Below, in pieces: positions 34,501-46,500 of a stretch of DNA of 64,000 bases (position 1 is the first letter of the stretch; every line of letters starts with the position of its first letter). Both the position numbers and the translations under genes were made by a program. The notes beneath the pieces were generated by a model. It saw only the letters and a program-made list of their open reading frames with translations, did not search any database and was not told the origin of the DNA. The stretch is from Deroplatys truncata (Eukaryota > Arthropoda > Insecta > Mantodea > Mantidae), in assembly GCA_030765065.1 (NCBI GenBank), contig CM060978.1, forward strand, positions 56,386,421 through 56,450,420, in the 5' to 3' direction.

Positions 34501-37500
34501 TCACGTGTTTAAAAAGTGCAAGTAATTCATAAATAATCTCACAGCTCTCTATATCAATGAAGTGTTATTTAATCGTGTCAAAGTCAAGTAAAGTGAAGTA
34601 AAAATTATAATTTATATAAGCCTACATTCTTCACCAGCACCATCCCCTGCAAAGAGAAACATGTATCTACAAATTAATACTGGCGCAGCCGAGACAAACC
34701 TATATAAATAATATTTAAAGAAACACTCAAATTACAAAGTTAATTTTTTAAACTTGGTGCGAAGACCACCGAAAAGTGAAAACTGGGGCGAAGGCCACTG
34801 GAACTTACTACCATACGTGGGGCAGTTATTTCATCAAGTTCGGCTCCCCAACACTAGAACTAGAATACAACTCCAACCTCTTAAAACAATTACTTTATCA
34901 GGATTATTTAAAAAAATACCATACAGAATTATAATGTGGATTACAATAGGATAATTTAATGGATAATTCAAATGTGCTAAGGAGCTTTAAATATTGTAGA
35001 AATTCTTCAATCAAAAGCTCATAGCTAAAGCATAGGGCGTGAACCTAATAAAGAATCTACAGATCTTTGTTATTTTAAAATGTTTTCCTTAAAGTTTAGA
35101 AACGTATTGTATTGAAAAAGTCTATTTCTACATTTTAATCCAAACTTGTTGCATTTTCTGTATTGTGTCCTTGGAGTATCTAAAATGTAGAAGTTTTTAC
35201 ATCCAAAAAAGGATAGACATGAAACAATTGGTTCTTAAAAGATCCATATTACTGTAAATAATTCATATTTACTCTCAAATGAGCACAGAGGTCATGCGAT
35301 AGTTAAAATATTTTCCATTTTGTGCATTTCTTTGAAGTATCTAAAAAGCAAAAGTTTCTATATCCAAAAAAGAAAGACATGAAACAATTGTTTCTTAAAA
35401 AATCAGTATTATTGTAATCAATTTCATATTTACTCTCAAATGAGCACAAAGGTCATGCGATAGTTAAAAGAACTACCAATACTACATAAAGCTGTCATGC
35501 TGAATGTTTCTATTGCTTTCCGTAATATTGGAATTATTTAAAACCAACCAACAATGTAGAAACTATTACGCTTTGGTCATATCAGAAGAAGGCCCACCTG
35601 CAGTTCGCCACCATAGTACATATGCTCTGCGTTCTGAATCACTTGCTCGCTAGTGAGATGTTGGAATGGCTTCTCTCTGGCGAGACTCAGGATCTCCCAC
35701 AGTGTCACGGCGTAAGACCAGACGCTGCTCGAGCAGGTATACCGGTCCTGGAATCATCGAAGAAGTGACTTGCTTCAGATACAGGGCGTGTCAATGTAGC
35801 CTAGTCTTAAGAAATAGCGCACAACACTCGTCTTCCACCAATATTGATATATCATAAATATTCCGTGAAGAATGATGAAATAAATGAGTGCTGCAGGACA
35901 GGAGTAGCGTACTGGAGGTTAGGACGATTCGATTTACGCTGCCCCCGCAGAGAGGGCGTTTGTTCCAACACAAATTACCTTCTGCGGGTAATCAACGTTG
36001 TCACCTATACGCTTTATAGAAAGCTATTTACAATATGTTTCTAAAAGTTGGTACAAACAAAATAATTAGTAATGGCAATAAACACAACTAAAAAAATTTA
36101 ATTAGATGCATTCACATGAATTTCCCTACTAATTACACATTCATTATATATTTATACTATTAATATAAAATATATCCGCTCTACGTTACTCAGATACATT
36201 TTTCCCTAGGATATTTTTTTACTTTCTCTACTACGTATAGTAAGTAGGGGAAGTATTGTATTCCACCCAAAAATTCGATACCAAGATTTCACCTGAAATA
36301 TATGTTTTGAGGCACCCTGAATCCAAAAAAAGCATTTTTCTAAACATGTCCGTGTGTGTGTCTGTGTGACTGTCAACAGCATAGCACAGAAACGAACAGT
36401 CGGATAATCACTAAACTTGGTATTTAGGTTCAGTATTTCAAGGTTTTCAAGAAAATCCCTCCACCCCAGATTACTCTTTACATGGAACATTTTTTGAAAA
36501 TTTTAATTTTCTCAGAAATGGCTACGATTTTGTTTAAAATATCATATATTTAAGATACTTTCATGACAAATAAAATGTATATCTTGAATTTTCTGGGTAT
36601 GTCTCCAAAAGTATTCTTCATTGTGAACGACTTTTGCATAACTGATAAACCATAAGAGATAGACAAAATTTTATTATACAAAGATGTAGATCGCGTTAAA
36701 ATATACAATTTATGTCATATACATTTTTGTTGTTGTTGAGTGAACCCTTATCGAGATATTGCCTGTTATTCCCTTAAATTTTCCAATACTTATACTTTTT
36801 CTCAAATGGGAATTCGTTATTTATTTCTTTTTGTCCTGGTAATGCAAAGAGAATGGAATACTCGATATAGCAACCAGCTCTTAAAATATTTGACTATCGC
36901 TTAAAGCCTACCAATTCCCCTTGCATCTACAAGAAAATTAGAAATAAGATTATCTCGATTAACATGAAGCATATGGAGAATAAGCGTTTGTAAAAATACT
37001 TTGTACAAGAGTAAAGAAAGTAATGTGAGTGTGACACATCATTTTTAAAAATCTGACTATCGCTTTTGTCTCTATCCTTATACACACAACGAATGTGTAA
37101 ATGTACGACGGTTTATCTCAAGGAATAGGAAGTATAGAGTAGAATAAACTTTTGAAGAGTGAGTAGGGGAATTCATGGGAATACAACACATCAGACCTTT
37201 TGAGGTATGCGGTTCACAAATACAGACACGGACCTTTTTCTAACAATGGCTCTTTTTGCGTTTAGGCACCTTAAAATTCGTATTTACGTGAAATATCGCT
37301 ATGGAATTTTTAGTATACTATAGGGTGAAAGAAGAAAAAAATGAAAATAGTTACTCTATTTGACAGGTTAAGGTATACTTTTTCCCCCTGATTATCGGAG
37401 GGTTCTTGGCTCCGCTCCAACGAGAATATTGCATCTATGCCTCACAAGGGGGCGTCCCCAGGAGGGAGGAGGAGGTGAGAGGAGACACCGGGTGGCCGGA

Positions 37501-40500
37501 ACCAGAATTGGCGGCACAGCATTGATAGGGCCCTAACAGTTTTCGAGATTGAGACTCTCCGACAGTCGGATAGGCAGACTTGGGACCCCCGCCCCACACA
37601 GAGGGTTCAATGCCCCGTCCGGAAGGGGCGGTTTGTATATCTCGTCAACTAGCCGAAAGCCGAGGGACGGAGCCGCTCCGAAATAACATCGCCACACATT
37701 CAACCCTGGAACAGACTTAACGGGGTAAAGGATGCATGAAATAATGAACGGAACGAAATGGAGAGGGAGGCAATCCGGGGTTGAAGGAAACTACTCCAGC
37801 ATTCGCTGATGATCCGAAAAAACCTACGGGTCAGAGTGAGCAATCGCCGGGACCTCCGCATGGCGCCATCTCATTCGGTTTATATATACTTACCAAGAGG
37901 ATACTCTCCCAAGGAAGCCACCGTATTGGTGCTGGAGGTCTACTGCCGATCTCACTGTAGTCTTTGTGGTAGAGACCGCTGCACATCGCGATGTCAGCGA
38001 CTTTCACGTGGTAGCCTCGACCCACCAGGCAGTTTCTACACATAGTTAACAATATTTATAAGTTGGAAATATCTTTACATCATTTTGTATATAACAAATG
38101 ATAATCTAATGGACATCTCACCTGGCTGCCAGATCCTTGTGGGCAACGTTCTTTGATTCCAAATATCTCATTGCTGAAGCTACTTGTGTTGCCATGAAGA
38201 TTAGACACCCATAACTGAAACATGCAAATAAATCCACATTATCCTTTGATGAATAATATTAATTTGTGCAACGGGTAATAATCTTAATGATCCTGGCACG
38301 AGCATATGTTAAGGTGAGACATATTAAATTTATCCACGAGTTAGATTCAACATATTAAGCAATCTTAGCATTAGGAAATAAATCTTGAAAAAATTCGCAA
38401 TCCATTTCTGACATAATAAGTACGAGTCTTCATATTTTCGTAAATGAGATATGTAACGTTATAGTATCACTTCGAAATAAGTGAGCTAGAATTTTAATTT
38501 GGCAGTTTAAAGGTAATCAAGCATTTTATTCAAGTTACACTTGAGGCAGTATTTTTAACACTTAAATAATTTCAGTCTAATTATATAATATGTAAATTCA
38601 ATAACAGCCCGCCTTGAAGCAATATGTGTATATAATAATTTGTAAAATGTATGTAACAGTCATTGCATATGCTTATATTATTGTATTGATGTGTGATAAA
38701 GTTATGTGAATTCATTACGTAATTTAATAATGTAGGAGCTGTGAGAATAATAAGTTAAAAGTTGCTAACAATGAGGTAACCTTCAGGCAATAATGAGTTT
38801 AAATGTTACTTGTGATTTCTGGAAGCAATAATGTAATTTTAGTGACAGTTTATGAAAATAGCCAATCAACACCCAGAAAAAGCTTTAGTTAAATGAAGGT
38901 ATTCTATTGGAGCAGGATTAGCCAATCACATACTTGAAATACAGAACTTTACAAGTTTAGACGGCTGAAATCTATTCAGTTGCCTCCAAACAGTGCTCAT
39001 AACCAGACGCGAGATGTGTCCTCGAGAAATTAATTACGTATTCGTGTGTGACGAAAATAGTATTCGTGTTAAAAAGTGCAAGTATTAAATAAAAGAATCT
39101 CACACCTCTCTATATCAGTGAAGTGCTATTTAATTTGTGTCAAGGATTAATAAAAAAGGAGTGAATTAAAACCTATAATCTGTGTAAGCCTACATTCTTA
39201 GTCGCATCACGCCCTGCCAAGATATGCTTGTCTCTAAAATAATGCTGACGCAGCCGAGGCAAACATAATTATTAAATATTTAAAGAAACAGTTTAATTGC
39301 AAAGTTAATATTCTTTTAAACTTGGGGCAAAGGCACCTGAAAATACTTTGGGACGAAGCCTACCGGAAACTGTTTACTATTCGTGCGGTTGCAACTACTA
39401 CAAGTTGAGCTCCCCAACAGTTGAAATATAATACAGCTCCTTCAGTACAAACACTACAAATTGACGCCCAAAGCGTGGTGCAAACAATGTAAAGACAATA
39501 CCTACTTGAAATTGGCGTCCATACGTGAAATCAAAGAAAATACTACTTCACACTCCGGGCCAGTTTTCTCAGCCTACGGATTGAGAAGTTATGCAGTTTC
39601 TGTGCTGTACAGGCTATACCGTAAACACTGCCCACTGCATCGTGTCGTATCAATTTCGTCCGAAATGACTGTTTTGCACCGCTGTGTGTGCAGTGACTTG
39701 CACTCGTAGCGCAACAGTGTGCGCGTTGGTCTTCAATGGTGAAGGTTCCAGGTTCAAATACTGCCACTTAAAGGGACTTTTTATGTTTAGTAAATTTAAC
39801 GAGAACTGAGTTTGGCATAAAAGTGTCGTTTCACTTAATTAGTTTCTTGTATGTGAATTTCATTAAAACATAAATTGTTACTTGTTAGAACATGCAAATC
39901 CACTTTCTAGTGCATTCAGAAAGAAATTTATTTGCTAGAACGTTCTCGAAACATGAACAGAAATGAATAAAGAGCTCATTTTTTCGCAGGTGTGATTTGA
40001 ACTTCCGACCTTAACCATCACGCTGCTAGAGCATGTTAACAACGAGCATCACCGTAGCGCAAAGCAGCGGGCTGGTGAAGCGGTGTCAGCACCTGCATTT
40101 CGCATCGTCTGTAAAATGCAGGGTTACCTAGTTACCAATTCGCAGGATGAGAAGACTCACGCGGTATACGCATCCGCAGAGATGTAAACTGCTTTGAAAC
40201 TAAGTTAATTTACAGAAATTAAATTATGTTATCAGTTCTGTCGTACCTTCCATGCTTTTGGGGTCACTTTTAAGTACTATTGGCAACACTATTCTGCTAT
40301 AAGCCACGTTTCTGTGAAGCTCAAATGCAACTAGCAGCAGGTACCCCAGACCACAAGGCTAATATTCCACTCAATTAGTCGCACAGTGTAGTCAAGAGCA
40401 TGCTCAAGAAATTCGCCTAAATTATTCCACCTTTTTGACAACTTATTTGGAAACAAGAAGATTAAAAGCAGAACTATTGAAAGTAGAGGAGCATCATCGC

Positions 40501-43500
40501 CTAATTGTCACGAAATTTTATCATTACTCTTTGAATTGCTGAATTTTCATTTATGATAATATGGAAATTTGGACAAGGAAATAGTACTGCACATCTTAGT
40601 TCATTTTAACTCGAAAGGAGCGCACTCTTAAACACCCCTTATCCTATATGAGGGCAAGTTAAAAATAATCAATCATGCTGTTTGTTGTGCTCCAAATCTG
40701 TGTTACCTCAAACACAGCATCAGTTTTCAAACCCCTATTATTTGCAACTTTTCTGGCATAGCTACATAGTTATGTTGAAGTTGTATCCGGAGCCTAGGCT
40801 AAACTAACCAGCGTCGAGTGGCTTTTCTTTATACGGGGCTTTCCATTAGCGCAATACCTTGAGTAACACAGGATTATCCAGACGTAATAATCGCAAATGG
40901 GTTTCGGGAACCAATTCCCGTCGAGTCTAACCCAATCCGAACTACTCCCTTTCTTGAGAGGCTCAGATGTTCGGACGGACTTACTTCTGGTAATATCAGA
41001 AGTACCACGAGTGCTGGGAGTACATATCACGGTAGCTGAAGGGCTTAGAAACCCTCCCCTAGGGAGCTTAGCTATACAGCCGAATGGTCTGTTGTAGTGT
41101 TAAAAAGGATCCTCGCAATAACTTTGATTTGCTTTTGTAGTTTACTCCTCGGTTATAACTACGTCTGGTTTCCATTGACATTTTGTATGCTCGAATTGCG
41201 TACGTTGTATATTCTTGGAGCTTTGAAAAGGAAGCCTGCTTTACGCAATAAGCTGGGGATTCGGTACTGCTTTTAATAATGTTAAAAGAGCACTACAAAT
41301 TTCAACACACTTGATGTACATTTTTAAAGCTTTTCTACAAAATATTAAGCAAAGCTATATTATCGTCTCCAAGAATTGTAATCGAAAAGCCTTGTGTGAA
41401 GCTTTAATATGCCAGTTACTACTGTTAAACGTTCACATGAATTTCTCTACCCACCCCAGTCGACCTACCCTCTGTATCACATATTTTGATGTTACCTCCA
41501 ATATCTGCTGAAGAATCGTTTGCCGGCTGCTACAGTGGTAAGCAATGAGATGTTTCTCTAAGAGTATGAGTGGTTGGGGTGAGGATAGACAACACCAATC
41601 AAACTGACTGGAAACTTTAATGTAAGTTAATACTTGAATTATTGAAGTGAATTGTCGACCGTTTGAGATAAAGAATAAAAAACAGATTATGAATTTGAAC
41701 ACGAAAAACTATAACAATTGAATTATTATATATGCTAAAGGATAACATTTAAGGTTTAAAATAACTGCTTCCGTAATAAAAACTAGAAGGGTAAGTTATG
41801 AATCATAGAAACGTTATTCGTAGACTCCCCTTGCAGCTAACGTCAAGTAGTGATAACTGAGCGCGGCCTTAATGCGCTACGGGCTGCCGATTTGATCAAA
41901 GTAAAAGACTGTAAATGAAAGACAAAATAAAAAACACGCTAATTTTAGAAATGCACGCTGTTTTATTATTTAAAGCTCCGCCTACTTCACACTACCTCAC
42001 CAAAGTTCCTACATTATACGTTGTCAAATCTTTTGCAGCTGAAGAACACAACTTTTACTCTTTGATTAGCTAAATTTTCTGACATGTTCTACATGCAGTT
42101 TCACATACCTCTTTTGTTTTTTAATGTACTGAGTTCTAGCTACCTGAACCTCGAGCTCATGGGTTTCTTGTTGACTAATTGCTTTAGTTGCTCTGATTTC
42201 TACCTAATTGCTTTTCCTCAATATGAAAATCCCCTGGTAATGACTTCCTTATTCCTTTACAAATTTGTAACCATTTCTTCTTCCATTATGCATAGATTCA
42301 ATATATGGGAATTATTTATTGCAATTATTTATCCAGCTCCCTATCATGTCTTTATAAAGCTATTAATCACACAAGTTAATAATACTGGTATCAGCCTTCT
42401 ATAAACTATTTTTACAAAGTCTTATTTTTCTATCTAATTCACTTTAATCCAGACAAACCTTTATATAGGATATTAAAAGAAGTATTCCATATTTTGAGAG
42501 GTGGTAATATGGACCAACACAAGCTCTAAAATGCATAACTTAAGAACTACGAGCACTTGTTCATCTTCGCTACTCTACTGCAAGCTCTTTGCTATTACGT
42601 ATGACCTACAGAACGCAGTAAACAAACGAGGGCACATTACCCTGTTACTATGAAACAGCATAGCTTCTAATGTAATCTGCTTGCGATTACATAGGACCTG
42701 AATCATCGCTAAAGCAAGTGCTCATTATGGTGCCCATTCATAGTAAGACATGCTTCTGTCCTACGTCTTAGGGAATCACACACTCACCACTCCAGTTGGT
42801 CACGGATGCTCTGACAGGCATTAATGACACCTTCCTGAAGTGCTTGAAGATCATTAATAGTATTGCATACACCAAAGATTTCAAGATAAAACTACAATGT
42901 TAAACCATTTCACAAATTTATCAAAACACAAACTGATTCCATTAGATACGTTGCACTTACCCAGATCTGTGAATACGGTTTACAGTAACAACACTAACAA
43001 ATGTTTACTGCATGCTGAATCCATGGACAATAACAGAGTAATGTAACAGCAAAGAGCTTGCAGAAAAGGAGATATTTCACAATAGTAAAGATGAACAAGT
43101 TTTCATAGCTCTTTAGAGTCCATGTTTGCTGGACAATTTTTATTGTTTTGATTCATACTATCACCCCTCAAAATATGGAATATTTTTTAACACCCGGTAG
43201 AAATAGTATCATTACACATTTCGTTGAGTTACAAGGTACAGGAGGTTGAAGCGATCGTCAAATCCTTAAATAGCCTTTGACTTTGCATGGCATTACAGAA
43301 ATGAACGGGTGGTGCGTTAGCACTTCAAAAAATTTAAACCATTGAACAGTTGAAACCAATATCTGTAATAAAAACTGTAAATAAAAGTGAATGGGCATTC
43401 CATACCCCTTATATCTTCACTTCAAATAATTCTTGAAATACTAAATCTCTATTATCGTCCATATTATTGTTTTTAAAATAGCCCACTTTGAATTACGGTA

Positions 43501-46500
43501 TCTACCATCAAACAATTGATTCAAAACGTCCTAAATTATAGTATCTTACTAAGCCATTTTATTAGTTACAGCTGTTGAATTGGCAGAATTGCGTTGCCGA
43601 AAATCTGAGGCGACGATGGTTAAGTTCATTAGAAATACATTTTTTTTAAAAAAATAATTCCTTATAATAAAACATACCATCCTGCCAAAAATAGTGTGTA
43701 ATACATGCATGTGAAATGCATTATAAAAGCTCAGAAATACAGGGTTATTCAAAAGAAGGAACAGACTTTAAATATTTACTTCTAATGAAAACGACAGTAG
43801 ATAGCGACACATAGCCACATCATTGAATAGACGAAAGTTCAAAGTTTTAAGCCCCACCTATTAGTTCCATTCAGTGACTACAGCAGCACGTTTACGAGAA
43901 AATGGCGAAGCCACAGGAAAAGTCGTTTTCTGTGCTGCATTATGTAAAGAGTGAATCCATTGTCTCATTGCAGCGTGCATTTCGTTGTAAGTTCAACAAA
44001 GAGCCACCTCGTCATAAAAACTTTACAATTGATACAATAAATTCTTAGAAGATGGTTGCGTATACAAACGGAAAAACACTGGTCGTCCTCGCATAACAAA
44101 TGGGGCTCATTTCGAATACATAAAATAAAACTTTGAACTTTTCTCTACTGAGTGATGTATCGCATGTGTCACCATCTATTGTCGTTCATTAGAAATAAAT
44201 ATTTAAAGTCTTTATTTCTTTTTGAATAACCCTGTAGAAGCCTTACTTTGTCTCTTCTTTTCAATTTATTCCTTGATTCTTTAATAATGCACTTCATACA
44301 TTCATATCCCAAATATGTATCTATCGCTTGTTAATTGCATAAGAGCATAATTTCGCGTATACCTGACAGTCTGCATGTTCACTGGGGGTCCAGTAGAGCT
44401 GGTGACGGGCACCCTATACTGCAAGTAATGCGCCAGATCACCCATGTCGGGGTACTCCAACACTATCCATGGGGGCTTCTCCGTCGTACATATCCCTAAC
44501 ACCCGCGAGATATTGGGGTCATTCAAGCTGGCTAGGAACCTCACTTCCCGTAGCGCTTCGGACTCGAGGGCCTTGGAGTTGGTTGTCCTTACAGCCACCA
44601 TCTTCCCGGCGTTGGGTACTATCTCGCTCAGCCCCTCCGTCTCGCATAGGAACACCTGGATACAAGAGGATGCATGTTGTTACCTGGGAGTTGTACACGC
44701 TGTGGTAACTACAGGATCATACCCTGGGGGCGCAGTCCCCTGGCATTGAGGGACATGTGCAACTGGTCTATGCTAATTAATGTGTTTTCAGAACTCTGTA
44801 AGATGGGCTAGATGTTTAAGGGAAATGTATAGAATTTCATGAAGAAGTAAACCGAATAACCTACCCACTCTTCTACAAACTACTATTACAAAAGCTTATT
44901 ATTCTATATAATAATATTAATATTATTATTATTATTGTTTATTATTATTTAATCCCGTGGCGCTACAGCCCATGAAGGGCCATGACCCAATTGCTGGCCT
45001 CACTCCCACGTACGCACGGCAAAGGTGGGCAATTATCCAACCGATAAGGAGAGGTAATGTGGTCAGCATCAGGCATCTCCCAACCAAAATGTTGGCTTCC
45101 GTGGCCGGGATCGCTGCCTATCGCGGTTCCTCCCTTTCCTCACGATGCTGAGTGAGCACCAATCCTACACTCAGACTTCAAATCCACATCTTAAATAATG
45201 TCAGTCTAATTACATATATATTATGTAAATTCAATAACAGCCCGCCTTAAAGCAATATGTATATGAAACAATATATAAAAATGTTATGTGAATGTAGTAC
45301 GCAATTTAATAATGTAGGAGCTGTGAGAATAATTGGTTAAAAGTTGCTAACTATGAGCTAACAATGAGGTAACCTTGAGGTAATAATGAGTAAGAATGTT
45401 TAATAATGCTACTAGTCATTATTGGAGTAACAATAATGTAAATTTTGAGACAGTTTATAAAACAGCCAATCAACAAACAGAAAAAGCTTTAGTTAAATAA
45501 AAGTATTCTATTGGATTAGATTGATCCGCGGCAAAACAAACCCACGAGGTCAGTGCACCGTGGTGCAACACGGTAGCAATGCGCCCAGGAAAGTAGTTCC
45601 ATGCTAATCTCTGAATTTTAGAATAAATTTACCCTTAAATAGTATAATATTCTATACAAATACCTAAGGTTTTATTTAACGCTGATTTATACCGTAAAAC
45701 AGAGCTACAATCCTATGACGCAATTCGTAGGAGTCACCTGACATCCGGGTAGCGCAGAATATTGTTTACAGCCAGAAACCAGCAGTTGTGTTTAGTATCA
45801 TGGCGGACGGTGAATTTGCTCTTGTTTTTTCGTCGAATTACGTAAAGCATTAGCCGCGCGAACCATTGACTAATGGTGAAAAAACAATAATGTTGAATCC
45901 TTATTATAAGTTATGAGAGAAATATCCAACACTTTCCGCGAAAGAAATGGTGAAATTAACTTCTGAGTTCACCGGTGTTTCAAGTACAAGTATAAGCAGT
46001 GCTTGTGCAGAAAATCTGAAACGAGAAAAGTGGTTACATCCGGAAAAAAATAAGGCATATAAAATACGCGATGCAAGAATGTAGTGATTTTAAGAAGAAT
46101 GCAATTCGCGTAACAGTACACAATTTCTTTTTTTAAAATGAGCCGCCAACAGTTAATAAAGTGCCGCTTCCAGAGAGCGAATAAATTAGGTTATCGCATA
46201 CCTGTTACATTATTTTTCGCTCATTTATTTTAGAATTAACTATTATTATATGTGCAAACGTTTATTTTGTTGCAACTATCAATCTTATCACTTTTAACCC
46301 TTAACAGAATATGCTAGTCACCGTTTCAGTTGTCGAAATAAGGACTCTGTTCCTTTTTGCATTACGTGCCACTTGTACTGACCGCATGGTCTGAAAGTGT
46401 GACAGTATTTCTAGTGCGAATGGCGGAAGGATACATTATAGCGGTGCACTGGTCACCTGGGGTTTGTTTTGACGCGGATCAACCTCAGAGTGAATACAGA

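Noticed and set aside
42780-42850. Possible missing Ddr exon between the N-lobe and helix E exons
   Set aside because: The flanking exons join in phase to give TVSYG as in DDRs, and this stretch is a transposase remnant.
44444-44749. Plus-strand ORFs opposite the Ddr N-lobe exon
   Set aside because: Antisense shadows of a well-supported exon with correct splice sites.
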